Shown: positions 9,800-18,444, counted from the first letter of the stretch. The stretch is DNA of 64,000 nucleotides from Robinsoniella peoriensis (GCF_000797495.1 NZ_JTGN01000010.1:1-64000), one strand, 5' to 3'. The notes: a model not told the origin generated them from the sequence alone. A program made the numbers and translations.

Positions 9800-10195
9800 A
9801 TGAAGAAAAAATATGTATTCCTCAATATCATAACTGTTTTATTTCCAATAATATTTTCTGGGCTTATTCCTATTTTTATATTGGATAAACTGGATCGATT
9901 AGCCCAAATGACCTATAATCCCTATCCAAGATATTTGGCGAATAGCATTAGCGGGATTATATTAGGATTATTGTTAGCTTTATTGTTCTTTCAGTATATT
10001 TCAAAAGCAAGTCATTTAGTTGTGGGATTCCTGATTGCTTTTATAGTGTCCTTGTTACAGGAAATTAATTTATACACCCTTATCGTTACATTCAATGGAA
10101 GTACAGGCTCGCCAACATTGATTCATATGTTTTTAGGTATGTACTTATTTTTACTTATATATTCAGTATATAAAAAGAAACAGGAAACCAGATAG
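9800..10195 (+). CDS. Small multi-pass membrane protein of unknown function
   Basis: This 131-residue protein has about four hydrophobic segments, a positively charged start (MKKKY) and a charged C-terminal tail (YKKKQETR). I do not recognise a family. The start at 9800 is preceded by GGGAGG at 9786-9791; an earlier ATG at 9773 has no site. It has its own promoter and stands alone on the plus strand between the ABC operon and the two-component genes, so nothing in the context gives its role. Confidence 0.65.
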   Translation: MKKKYVFLNIITVLFPIIFSGLIPIFILDKLDRLAQMTYNPYPRYLANSISGIILGLLLALLFFQYISKASHLVVGFLIAFIVSLLQEINLYTLIVTFNGSTGSPTLIHMFLGMYLFLLIYSVYKKKQETR

Positions 10196-10245
10196 GGGTT
10201 CCTATACCCCATCAGAATTGTGCCCATGCCGGGTACATATTAAAA

Positions 10246-10271
10246 TACCGTCAGCCAATCGGCTGACGGTA
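10246..10271 (-). terminator. Terminator of the YesM/YesN operon
   Basis: An 11 bp perfect stem (TACCGTCAGCC / GGCTGACGGTA) has a four-base loop. On the minus strand it is followed by TTTTAAT. It lies between convergent genes and may also stop the plus-strand gene. Confidence 0.7.
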
Positions 10272-10336
10272 TACAAAAATTAAATTATTAAAGATTTAGC
10301 TTACAGAAAGTTCGCAACATTCCCAGAATTCTCCCT

Positions 10337-12070
10337 CTACTCCTCATACTCCACTAACGGCTGTATCACCCTGGCTATTGTCCCTCCACACGGCGCCTCC
10401 TGAAAGAATAGCCCATAATTCTCCCCAAACTGCAGTTTAATCCTCTGGGCAATACTGCGGATAGCCATGCCCTTCTTTTCTTCACTCTTGATATCCGCCA
10501 GCATCTTCTTCATTTCTTCCATATCTGCCGTTTCACCGTCATCCTCTACTTCAAAGTAAAGCCTGTCATCCCGCTGGTAAATCCGGATATAGATATTGCC
10601 CTCTCTTCCGGTGGGCAGAACTCCATGCTGGATGGCATTTTCCACCAGCGGCTGTATTACAAACCTCATAGTCGCCCATTTTTTCACTCCCTCCTGGATC
10701 TCAATATGGAATTGGATCTGGTCTGACACGCGCAGTTCCTGAATGACAATGTAATTTTCCATATAGCGCACTTCTGTTTCCACAGAAATAAGCCGGTGTC
10801 CCGAATTCAGGGTCAGTCGGTATAAATCTGCAATAGCCAGTACCACTTTTCCTGTCTTCTCCGCTTTTTCCAGCCTGCTCATCCAATATGCCGTATCCAG
10901 ATTATTATATAGAAAATGAGGATCTACCTGTGCCTGCAGTGCATTTAACTCAGCCTCGGTCTGCAGCACTTTTCCTGTCAGCACTTCATTGACCAGTTCA
11001 TTCATGCGTTTTGTCATTGCATTGAACTGCCTGCTCAAAATCCCAATCTCGTCATTGCTCTCAAATTCCAGCTGAACGTTGTAATTATCTTCCTTTACTT
11101 CCACAATCTTATTCGTCAGCAGCCTCAGCGGCCTTAAAATACTTCTTGCAAAAATAAACGTAATCCAGAAACATAACATCGTACTGACTGCTATTCCCAA
11201 CAGTAAAAGACTGCGTATCTTACGGTTTTCTGCCAATAATTTAGTAATATCAATACCACTCATAAGGGTCCATCCGGTATCCGATATATCAATTCCATAA
11301 ACTAAAGTATTCTTTCCACTGTTAATAAAGGGCATCTTTTTAGCACTGCGCACATCCTTTATGTCAGACTCCACCATCTCTGTTTCCCCTGCATTTAGTA
11401 ATATTTCCCCCTGGGAATCAACCAATGCAATATAACCGGGATACGTGTCTATATACTCCTGAAACTGTTTCTCCGTTTTTGAGACAGGAATATTAATCCA
11501 CTGTGTTCCCAGTGTTTCTTTCAAATTCTCTGTATTTTGGATGCTCCTCAACAAAGTCAGGTATTCTGCATTCCCATTTTGATCCCTTTCCCCGGTTCCC
11601 GTCCATAGAATTTTCCCTTTCATCGCTTCAAGCTGCTTCTCTTGTTCTTCTCCCAGATCATAGGAAGTAAGCCCTCCGGCACTTAAGATCAGACCATTCT
11701 TCCCCTGTATAAAAATAGATTTCACAAAATGATTCTGTCCGGTATAAAACATCAGGCTTTTTGCCACCTGGTTCTGGTGGCGTACCCGCTCCTGTTCTGT
11801 CATGGATTCAGCCAGCAAGGTGGCACGTACGTCTTGATTTTGAATGATAAAAAGAGACAGGCTGTGGGCATAATCCGTCACATATGTTATATTTTCAGAG
11901 ATATTATTTAGTATATAGAGAGAGGCCGCCTCCTGCTTCTCCCTCACAATTTCCAATGCCTTTTGATATAAAAGTGTTCCTATGATCGCCATTGGAATCA
12001 TTGACATGGCAATTGCCAGTAAAAACACCTTAATATTCAAGCTTACAAACCTGGATTTTATCTTCTTCAA
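10337..12070 (-). CDS. Sensor histidine kinase, YesM/LytS type
   Basis: This 577-residue membrane kinase has a membrane segment near residues 14-35, an extracellular sensor domain, and a second membrane segment near 285-305. A HAMP linker, the His_kinase domain with phospho-acceptor motif DPHFLYNNLD, and a C-terminal HATPase with N-box VENAIQHG follow. It should sense a glycan-related signal outside the cell and phosphorylate the YesN partner. Its ATG overlaps the stop of that gene by 4 bp. The pair lies upstream of an ABC sugar importer operon, the usual arrangement for YesMN control of oligosaccharide uptake. Confidence 0.93.
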   Translation of the reverse strand: MKKIKSRFVSLNIKVFLLAIAMSMIPMAIIGTLLYQKALEIVREKQEAASLYILNNISENITYVTDYAHSLSLFIIQNQDVRATLLAESMTEQERVRHQNQVAKSLMFYTGQNHFVKSIFIQGKNGLILSAGGLTSYDLGEEQEKQLEAMKGKILWTGTGERDQNGNAEYLTLLRSIQNTENLKETLGTQWINIPVSKTEKQFQEYIDTYPGYIALVDSQGEILLNAGETEMVESDIKDVRSAKKMPFINSGKNTLVYGIDISDTGWTLMSGIDITKLLAENRKIRSLLLLGIAVSTMLCFWITFIFARSILRPLRLLTNKIVEVKEDNYNVQLEFESNDEIGILSRQFNAMTKRMNELVNEVLTGKVLQTEAELNALQAQVDPHFLYNNLDTAYWMSRLEKAEKTGKVVLAIADLYRLTLNSGHRLISVETEVRYMENYIVIQELRVSDQIQFHIEIQEGVKKWATMRFVIQPLVENAIQHGVLPTGREGNIYIRIYQRDDRLYFEVEDDGETADMEEMKKMLADIKSEEKKGMAIRSIAQRIKLQFGENYGLFFQEAPCGGTIARVIQPLVEYEE

Positions 12071-13698
12071 GTTATTTTTCCATCCTCTCGCAAGTCAATG
12101 TGATTTCTATATTCTTTTGGTGAGTATCCGGTATACTTCTTAAATACCAGGTTGAAATATTTGTAATTCTGGTAGCCTGACTTTTCCGAAACCTGATATA
12201 TTTTTAAATCCAGATTTTTTAGCAGCTCTTTTGCCATATCGATCCGGAACTGGTTCAGATAATCGCTGAAATTCATTCCGGTCTGGGATTTAAATACCTG
12301 GCTGAAGTGATTTGGTGTGATATAAAGTTCCGCTACGATCTGGCTGATGCGGATTTCGTCCATATAATGTTTAGCTATGTACTGCATAGATTTCTGTATA
12401 ATCAAATTATATTTCGCACCTTCTGTAGAATTTAACACCTGTACAGTTTCCCGGCATAGATTCAATATATACCGCTTTAAAGCCGAAAAGCTTCCGATGC
12501 CTTCCATCTCCCTTAAGCAGTCCCTGCTCTCCCCCGTCACTTCCAAAGGATTGATGGACATCTCTTCTAAATTAGAAGCCACAATCATCCAGATACGCAC
12601 ACATGCTGTTTTCACCTTTTCAAATTCTGTTTGTTTCTGATAGGCTTCTTCAAAAATGTTCTGAACAATCTCAAGCATTCTGTCCCCATCATACTGAAGC
12701 ATCGCCTGTACCAGTTCATTTTCTTTCTTCTGGATATTCAGATAAGTTTTCCTCTCTTTTCCCATACTCTCATGATAGTGAATCATATACTCTCCCGGCA
12801 TATAAGGTCTGCACCGCAGCGCCTGCAGTGCCTCCCGGTAAGATTGCCTTATCTCTTCTATCTTATCTTTACGATCTCCCAGAGATACCGTAATATAGAA
12901 TCCCAACTCACCCTTTATTTGCTGATAAAGCCTGCTCAAAGCTTCTCTGTCCGCCTTTTCTTCCTGTCCCTGCTCCATCAGGATCACCACAAAATGCGTG
13001 CCATTGTCCCGGAACACCGTCTCCTGAGACGACAGTCCCAATATATTTCTTATGGACTCCTCTATGGATTCTTCCAGGCAGCGCCTTTCCTCCACAGAAT
13101 GCTGTGTCAAAAGGAAAAAATCATCCACCGAAATCAGTAAAACCCGATAACAGGGACCTGCAAACTCAAGGCCCAGCTTTGAAAGCTGCCCTGTCACCTC
13201 TTCCCTTCTCGCCTGATCCGTCAATTTCTCACTGATCAAAGCATTCAGCAGCCTGCTGCGCACATAATCGTAATTTTCTTCCACAAAAGTCTGCTGAAAA
13301 ATTTCCCGTTCCTGACGCGCCTTTTCTTTTTCTATTTCTTTTTTTAATTTTACAACTGTCTCCAGCAATTCATCGGCGTTAATTGGTTTCAGTAGATATT
13401 CAAAAACTCCAATCTGCAATGCCTGTTTCGCATAAGAGAAATCATCATAACCACTTAGAATTACAATTTTCATCCACGGGTAAGCACTGCGGATTCTCTT
13501 GGATAAGGACAGCCCATCTTCTCTCGGCATCCGAATATCCGTCAAAATAATTTCCGGCTGTAATTCTTTTACTAACTCAAACCCGCTGACTCCATTAGCT
13601 GCCTCACCGCAGATCTGAAATCCTTCCTTTTCCCAATCCAGGGAAAGAATAATGCCTTTTCGTACAATAAAATCATCTTCCACAACCAGTATCTTCAT
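12067..13698 (-). CDS. Response regulator with AraC-type DNA-binding domain, YesN type
   Basis: This 543-residue regulator starts with a receiver domain (acidic residues near 7-9, phospho-acceptor Asp54 in LTDIRMPREDG, conserved Lys in YLLKP). A long central region follows, then two AraC-type helix-turn-helix motifs at the C-terminus (about 435-535, ending in YSPKEYRNH). It is co-translated with the sensor kinase gene downstream. By position it most likely activates the sugar ABC / GH38 operon and possibly other glycan genes. Confidence 0.93.
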   Translation of the reverse strand: MKILVVEDDFIVRKGIILSLDWEKEGFQICGEAANGVSGFELVKELQPEIILTDIRMPREDGLSLSKRIRSAYPWMKIVILSGYDDFSYAKQALQIGVFEYLLKPINADELLETVVKLKKEIEKEKARQEREIFQQTFVEENYDYVRSRLLNALISEKLTDQARREEVTGQLSKLGLEFAGPCYRVLLISVDDFFLLTQHSVEERRCLEESIEESIRNILGLSSQETVFRDNGTHFVVILMEQGQEEKADREALSRLYQQIKGELGFYITVSLGDRKDKIEEIRQSYREALQALRCRPYMPGEYMIHYHESMGKERKTYLNIQKKENELVQAMLQYDGDRMLEIVQNIFEEAYQKQTEFEKVKTACVRIWMIVASNLEEMSINPLEVTGESRDCLREMEGIGSFSALKRYILNLCRETVQVLNSTEGAKYNLIIQKSMQYIAKHYMDEIRISQIVAELYITPNHFSQVFKSQTGMNFSDYLNQFRIDMAKELLKNLDLKIYQVSEKSGYQNYKYFNLVFKKYTGYSPKEYRNHIDLREDGKIT

Positions 13699-13892
13699 AA
13701 TTTTTAATCCTTTCGGTCCGCTCAGAAACAGACTCCCCGGTTAGTCCACAGTCTCCATTGTAACGTTCCGGATGCTTGCCATCTCTGCATGTTCATATAA
13801 ATTTACTATAAAACAATCATTTCATATTTGCAATATAAACATCCTTTTCCATGCCACTCTTATCTTTTGTGCTGCACTTCTTACCACGGCTA

Positions 13893-13921
13893 TTGACGAA
13901 CGGTTTATTCTTCATTATACT
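13893..13921 (+). promoter_or_regulatory. Sigma-A-type promoter for the EFR1 gene
   Basis: TTGACG at 13893-13898 is followed by a 17 bp spacer and TATACT at 13916-13921, about 50 bp before the start codon of the flavodoxin/ferredoxin gene. Confidence 0.65.
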
Positions 13922-13970
13922 TTAAGAAATAAAAACACCACAAAGCGTGTTAAAGGCGGTGAATCTTATC

Positions 13971-14738
13971 ATGATCGGAATCTATTTTAGCGGCACAGGC
14001 AATACCAGACATTGCGTAGAAAAATTTACAAAAGCATATGACCCTGAAGCAATCGTTTATTCGATTGAAGACATTCGGCTGCCAGAACTAATCCGCAGTG
14101 AAACAGAGATTGTATTTGGATATCCCACACAATACAGCAGCATGCCAAAAATACTGCGCGATTTTATGATCCAAAATCAGGAGCTATGGCAGGGAAAAAA
14201 AGTTTTCATTCTGACAACCATGAGAATGTTCAGTGGAGACGGAGCAGGTGTATTGGCAAGACTGCTGGAAACTTTTGGTGCAGCGGTAACCGGCGGTTTA
14301 CACTTAAAAATGCCAGACAGTATCAGTGATGAAAAAGTTCTGAAAACTACATTAGAAAAGAACAGACAGCTTGTCACAGAATCAGAAGAAAAAATAAAGA
14401 AGGCAGTACAAAAATTACAGATGGGCAAACCTCCGCAAGAGGGATTAGGTGCTTTCAGCCATCTTGCCGGGTTGTTTGGTCAAAGGCTGTATTTTTACAA
14501 TAAAACAAAACGATATACAGACAAGCTAACCATACATTCCAAAAAATGTATCGGATGCGGTAAATGTGTTAAGTTATGCCCTATGAAAAACATCGTTATG
14601 GAAAATGGCATTGCCAAATCGGGAGATCAGTGTACTATGTGCTATCGCTGCATTAATCATTGTCCAAAACAGGCAATTACATTATTAGGTCATCGTGTAT
14701 ATGAACAAGGCTGGATAGAAAAATATCTGCAAAAATAA
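13971..14738 (+). CDS. EFR1-family ferredoxin/flavodoxin fusion protein
   Basis: This 255-residue cytoplasmic electron carrier has an N-terminal flavodoxin-like domain with the FMN phosphate loop FSGTGNTRHC at residues 5-14. Two [4Fe-4S] motifs lie near the C-terminus (CIGCGKCVKLCP and CTMCYRCINHCP). Such proteins pass electrons between low-potential donors and unknown acceptors. The start at 13971 follows GGCGGTGA; an ATG 24 bp upstream is not supported by a site. It has its own promoter and is followed by a very short hydrophobic frame. Confidence 0.9.
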   Translation: MIGIYFSGTGNTRHCVEKFTKAYDPEAIVYSIEDIRLPELIRSETEIVFGYPTQYSSMPKILRDFMIQNQELWQGKKVFILTTMRMFSGDGAGVLARLLETFGAAVTGGLHLKMPDSISDEKVLKTTLEKNRQLVTESEEKIKKAVQKLQMGKPPQEGLGAFSHLAGLFGQRLYFYNKTKRYTDKLTIHSKKCIGCGKCVKLCPMKNIVMENGIAKSGDQCTMCYRCINHCPKQAITLLGHRVYEQGWIEKYLQK

Positions 14739-14757
14739 AATACGGAGGAAAGTCTAT

Positions 14758-14835
14758 ATGCATACCTTACTCATTTTAAATCTGATCATGCTATTCATAA
14801 TAAATTTGATTGATTCATGGTACGTGCGAATTTAA
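14758..14835 (+). CDS. Possible 25-residue membrane peptide
   Basis: A 25-codon frame begins 19 bp after the EFR1 stop with a good GGAGG site. The product (MHTLLILNLIMLFI followed by NLIDSWYVRI) is nearly all hydrophobic, enough for one membrane helix. It may be a real small protein co-expressed with the EFR1 gene, or the 5' stub of a membrane protein gene whose remainder was lost. Confidence 0.35.
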   Translation: MHTLLILNLIMLFIINLIDSWYVRI

Positions 14836-14845
14836 GTTACAGTTG

Positions 14846-15325
14846 TCAATTTTTCAATTTCTGATTTACCTTTACTAACTTGAGAATCCAAAAAAGCATA
14901 TCTCCAAATAATATTAGTATGAAAGCCGGCAGAAACAGTGATGGTAATTCAATCACTAATGCTGTTTGCATTGTAAGATATGTAAAAACACAAACAACTA
15001 TTAGTTTTAGTGTTGTAATCATATTTTTTAATATTCGGTATACATATTCCTTATTTTTATCAGTAACTTTAATACCGGTATTCCATAGTTGAGGAAAATG
15101 TTCAACCACAGACATAAACGAAAACATAATTACTGTTAATATTGGTAAAATGATCATTTCCGATTTATTTCCAAATCTATCAACCTCTCCAGAAAAGTTA
15201 TGATGCATAGGTACATTTTCTGGTATATTCGTCCAATTCACTATCAGATATATGGCTGTCCCTATTATCATAATAAGACACAACATATTTATAGCAATAT
15301 CAAATTTACTATTCTTTATCTTCAA
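14846..15325 (-). CDS. DUF1648 domain membrane protein
   Basis: This 159-residue protein has about four membrane helices. After the first helix comes the DUF1648 signature (IPENVPMHHNFSGEVDRFG), a segment shared with SdpI-type proteins. Function is unknown; relatives are linked to immunity or membrane stress. I take the start as TTG at 15325 because GGAGG lies seven bases before it and the nearby ATG codon runs into a stop at once. It stands alone on the minus strand, convergent with the EFR1 gene. Confidence 0.8.
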   Translation of the reverse strand: MKIKNSKFDIAINMLCLIMIIGTAIYLIVNWTNIPENVPMHHNFSGEVDRFGNKSEMIILPILTVIMFSFMSVVEHFPQLWNTGIKVTDKNKEYVYRILKNMITTLKLIVVCVFTYLTMQTALVIELPSLFLPAFILILFGDMLFWILKLVKVNQKLKN

Positions 15326-15424
15326 CCCATCGCCTCCACAACTTCAAAATTATAGGTATATTCTACCATTTATCAATACCATTAGCAACGATATTATGTA
15401 CTTACAAAAATACACAAAAAACTA

Positions 15425-15455
15425 TTGACCTTCTCGTCGCGTCAACTTGTATGAT
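15425..15455 (+). promoter_or_regulatory. Promoter with long 19 bp spacer before the DUF2268 gene
   Basis: TTGACC at 15425-15430 and TATGAT at 15450-15455 are separated by 19 bp holding an imperfect dyad (ACCTTCTCGT and GCGTCAACTT). Over-long spacers spanned by a dyad are characteristic of promoters controlled by MerR-family activators. Confidence 0.45.
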
Positions 15456-15487
15456 AACTATAGATCAGATAGAAAAGGAGCAATAAT

Positions 15488-16399
15488 ATGGAAATCAAGA
15501 ATATACGATCAGATGTAATTTACAAGAAAATGATATCTGTCCCTATGGAAAAAAAGAACGACATATATCGTTATGAAATGATGAAACCCTTTGAGAAAAA
15601 ATGGGCTTGTTACTGCGTACCGCTCAAGGCGAAGCAGGAAAATGGTTATGACGTAATTATGGCAAGTAATATGTTAGGATATCTGAATCCTTCAGAAATA
15701 GATAAGAGCCAGGAAGAAAGCGTTCAGCTGCTGTCTGATGACGCATTTTGGAAAAGCTGCCAGCACTCCATAGAAGACGCACTTGGCCGGTTTGAACATG
15801 CCGGTATTGAATTACCGGTTCAGAAATATTTATATACTATTCTGCTTGCAGATCCCCTGAGTCCATATACCATACTTAGCGATGGCTATTCCGGCGACGG
15901 CGGCATACCTGGATACATTTTTGGTGCAATTACACCAAACGAATACACCATTGGGCGTATACCGGCTGCCCTCGCTCATGAGTGCAACCATAATGTGCGG
16001 TTTCAATTTGAGAAATGGCATGATGATATATCCCTGGCAGGTATGATGGTCACGGAGGGTTTGGCTGAAAACTATGCCACCTTCATCTACGGAGAAGAAA
16101 AACTGGGGCCCTGGGTCAGTAAAATAGATATGGACACTCTGGACAACTATATAAAACCACTCATCCGAGATGCCCTGGACGTGAAAGGAATGGATAACTT
16201 AACATCATATCTCTATGGGGATGAAATTGCAAAAATGTAGGGTTTTTTTCCTGTGGGTCTGCCCTTTTGTGCCGGCTATGCATGTGGGTATTATATGATT
16301 AAGCATTATTTAGAAAAGACGTGTAAAACCATTATTGAAGCAACACTTATCCCTACCGATGAAATACTCAGAGAAATAGAGGATTTTTGGGAAGATTAA
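15488..16399 (+). pseudogene. DUF2268 zinc-protease-like gene interrupted by an in-frame TAG
   Basis: Translation from 15488 (AAAGGAG site seven bases upstream) gives 250 residues ending at TAG 16238-16240. The zinc motif HECNH and downstream EGLAE mark it as a DUF2268 predicted metalloprotease. Reading on in the same frame gives 52 further sense codons to TAA at 16397-16399. They encode GLPFCAGYACGYYMIKHYLE and a glutamate-rich tail, which look like the normal C-terminus of this family. One C-to-T change of a CAG codon would explain the break. The gene is therefore probably disabled or makes a truncated protein; readthrough or a sequencing error is also possible. Confidence 0.8.
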
Positions 16400-16405
16400 G
16401 GAATG

Positions 16406-16650
16406 CCAATTGTTATCAGGGCACAGGATTCCATTGTCCTGTACCAGCTTTGTATCAATAAACTGGATCCCATTGGATACTAAGCGGGCACTGAGCTGCG
16501 AAATGCATCAGGATTTCACAGCGAATGCCCGCATGCCCCAAAAAGCGCTCACCCCTTCTCTTTCCGAGCAATACATCTATCTACAAAGCGTACCTTTCTT
16601 AGCGAAACCCCAATTTAAGATAAAATTGTTCGCTGTAGTACAAGATCCTG
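16406..16650. repeat. Dispersed palindromic intergenic repeat, copy B
   Basis: Bases 16482-16535 match 667-720 of copy A with about four differences and form a hairpin closed by GCGGGCA / TGCCCGC. The 3' part ends TTGTTCGCTGTAGTAC as in copy A. No protein is supported. The element begins right after the stop of the broken DUF2268 gene. Confidence 0.65.
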
Positions 16651-16765
16651 TTTGAAAAAGTTACTATAATCTCTATTGATACAATTATAAACTGCGTACT
16701 ATCATTGTCAGTACCAACAGAAGGATATTTCCACATCCTTTATTCTGATTCTTTCAACAGTTATT

Positions 16766-17036
16766 CTAAAGTTTCTCGTATGAAACCAGTTCATCCACTG
16801 GGATACGTGTTTGGCTGTGCCGATTGGGATCCCCTTCTTCTTGGGCAGAATATCCAATCACCAGTATATTAATCGGCTCCAGTTTGGATGGAATATGAAA
16901 TTCTTCACGCAGGATATCCGGTTTAAAATAGCAAACCCAGACACTTCCCAGTCCAAGTTCAGTCGCCTGAAGCATCATATGGTCTGTCAGAATTGAAGCA
17001 TCAATATCCCCTGTCTGCTTTTTATCAAATCGTACC
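16766..17036 (-). pseudogene. Nitroreductase C-terminal fragment
   Basis: The minus-strand frame from about 17036 down to the stop at 16766 reads as the last 90 or so residues of a nitroreductase-family flavoprotein: TGDIDASILTDHMMLQATEL, then GLGSVWVCYF, then NILVIGYSA. The FMN-binding N-terminal half is missing, no start codon or ribosome site exists at the left end of the homology, and the sequence runs directly into an HxlR gene fragment of opposite orientation. It is a decayed gene. Confidence 0.8.
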
Positions 17037-17189
17037 GTCTATCCGGTTATCCCCCCTAAAGTAGAATATCAGCTTACAGACTTTGGAAAAAGTATTATTC
17101 CTGTTCTGGAATCTATGTGTGACTGGGGGAGCAACTATCTTAGCGGGCTTGATCTGACAGTTACTTCCGCGTCATCCGAAACAAAATAA
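17028..17189 (+). pseudogene. HxlR-family regulator C-terminal fragment
   Basis: The plus-strand frame ending at TAA 17187-17189 encodes about 50 residues: RTVYPVIPPKVEYQLTDFGK, then SIIPVLESMCDWG. This is the C-terminal half of the winged helix of HxlR-type redox or aldehyde-responsive regulators. The N-terminal half, including the start and helix-turn-helix, is absent. It abuts the nitroreductase fragment with a few bases shared at the junction. Confidence 0.8.
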
Positions 17190-17208
17190 AGCAAAATTCA
17201 AAAACCTG

Positions 17209-17442
17209 TTATTCTATAATCTGAGATTTTCTTTTCTTCTTTTTCTCTGCCTTTTCCTGCCTTTCTTCATACATTTCCCGTATCCAAATTTTAACCGGAG
17301 CTTTCCACTGCTCCTTCTTATTTGGGATGTTTTTTATCAGACTTTTCGGATTTAATCCCATTTCTTTTGCCATTCGTATCTCTTCTTCTGATATCCTGCA
17401 TTTTTTCTTTGCCTCATCCCACAGCTCTTGTTTGTATGCCAT
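17209..17442 (-). CDS. Small conserved basic protein
   Basis: This 77-residue protein is helical and rich in Lys and Glu, with a central motif MGLNPKSLIKNIPNKKEQW and a highly charged tail. I recall similar short proteins from gut Clostridia but know no function. A GGGG-containing site precedes the ATG and a good promoter lies upstream at 17524-17552. Confidence 0.65.
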   Translation of the reverse strand: MAYKQELWDEAKKKCRISEEEIRMAKEMGLNPKSLIKNIPNKKEQWKAPVKIWIREMYEERQEKAEKKKKRKSQIIE

Positions 17443-17523
17443 TCCAATCCCCTTTCTGACCGTACATTTCTATTTCTTCTTAACTTTTTTTTGATTTTAA
17501 GGATAACAATTGTTGGTGCAGTT

Positions 17524-17552
17524 ATTATACCATTCATTTCCAGATAAAACAA
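17524..17552 (-). promoter_or_regulatory. Sigma-A-type promoter for the small basic protein
   Basis: On the minus strand TTGTTT (17547-17552) and TATAAT (17524-17529) are separated by exactly 17 bp, about 85 bp upstream of the start codon. Confidence 0.55.
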
Positions 17553-17579
17553 TTGAGAAGAAGACCGTCTTTTTATTTT

Positions 17580-17654
17580 GCAAAGAAAACTTTGCAAAAC
17601 TTATTGACAAGTACGCTTGGCAGATGTATGATAGTAATGTAAAGAAAACTTGGC
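17580..17654 (+). promoter_or_regulatory. Promoter flanked by two repressor-site-like inverted repeats
   Basis: The promoter is TTGACA at 17604-17609, a 17 bp spacer, and TATGAT at 17627-17632. A perfect inverted repeat GCAAAG-AAAA-CTTTGC lies at 17580-17595, and a near copy GTAAAG-AAAA-CTTGGC lies at 17639-17654, over or just after the expected start point. Paired sites around a promoter, with an XRE repressor gene second in the operon, suggest autorepression. Confidence 0.6.
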
Positions 17655-17676
17655 AACCGAATCAGGAGGTATTGTT

Positions 17677-17988
17677 ATGAATAAAGAACAGATTTTAGCA
17701 AGAAGCAGAGCAGAAAAAACAGATGAAGGCATGCAGCAGGCAGAAAACAGAGGACGCAGAATAGGTATCAGCGCCTTTTGCCTTGTATTTATTTTTATAG
17801 CTATATTTAACGTATTTAATGGACAGCATAGTTACGCACCCTACGCAATGTTCTGGGCATTTGTTGCAGCCGAGGCATATCCGAAATACCGTTTCACTAA
17901 AAATAAGGCATACTTAATATCTACCGTTGCCGGTGCCATTGCTTCCATAGCTTCACTGGCAAGCTTTGTTATAAGTGTGTTGAGGTAA
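17677..17988 (+). CDS. Small membrane protein, DUF6442-like
   Basis: This 103-residue protein begins with a soluble helix (MNKEQILARSRAEKTDEG) and continues with about three membrane segments. Proteins of this shape are commonly found directly before a small XRE regulator in Lachnospiraceae; their function is unknown. The start at 17677 follows AGGAGG, and an upstream in-frame ATG does not. The XRE gene begins 4 bp after its stop, so they are co-expressed. Confidence 0.75.
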   Translation: MNKEQILARSRAEKTDEGMQQAENRGRRIGISAFCLVFIFIAIFNVFNGQHSYAPYAMFWAFVAAEAYPKYRFTKNKAYLISTVAGAIASIASLASFVISVLR

Positions 17989-17992
17989 AAAT

Positions 17993-18199
17993 ATGGATGA
18001 AAAATTAGTACTAAAAAATAATCTGAAAGAAATACGGTCAGAACAAAAGCTCTCACAAAGCCAACTGGCGGAAATGGTGGGCGTATCCAGAAATACCATT
18101 AGTTCTATTGAAACAGGGCAGTTTAATCCAACTGCAAAATTAGCTTTGATTTTATGTATTGCATTGGATAAAAAATTCGAAGATCTCTTTTATTTTTAG
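17993..18199 (+). CDS. Small XRE-family transcriptional regulator
   Basis: This 68-residue protein is essentially one helix-turn-helix domain (LSQSQLAEMVGVSRNTISSI) with a C-terminal aromatic patch LFYF. It resembles YozG/Cro-type repressors that sit beside a membrane protein gene. It probably binds the two inverted repeats flanking the operon promoter and represses its own transcription. Confidence 0.9.
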   Translation: MDEKLVLKNNLKEIRSEQKLSQSQLAEMVGVSRNTISSIETGQFNPTAKLALILCIALDKKFEDLFYF

Positions 18200-18204
18200 C
18201 AGAG

Positions 18205-18244
18205 TGGACCGTCCCGCACAGAGATTAAGGTGCCGGATGGTCCA
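18205..18244 (+). terminator. Hairpin after the XRE gene
   Basis: A ten-base-pair stem (TGGACCGTCC / GGATGGTCCA, one wobble pair) begins six bases after the stop codon. The following sequence (TTTACATCC) is only weakly T-rich, so termination is likely but not certain. Confidence 0.45.
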
Positions 18245-18415
18245 TTTACATCCTCCCTTAATCCTGGAACGAATAGCCGGTAATGATATGCTTTGAGTAT
18301 CTTCTGCAACTTCCAATGGGACGGGAATACTTTACCCATCCGCCATGGAAGCTTCTTACAATCTCCTTATATTTTTTACAGTTTGTAAAATCAACTTTCA
18401 AATAACATTGTTATA

Positions 18416-18444
18416 TTGCTTTATCCGGTATTATCAGATATAAT
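18416..18444 (+). promoter_or_regulatory. Promoter of the hybrid histidine kinase
   Basis: TTGCTT at 18416-18421, a 17 bp spacer and a perfect TATAAT at 18439-18444, about 60 bp before the start codon. Confidence 0.6.

Noticed and set aside
16238-16240. TAG in the DUF2268 gene as a pyrrolysine codon
   Set aside because: No pyrrolysine genes are in the window and the residue is not in a methyltransferase. A simple CAG-to-TAG mutation is more likely.
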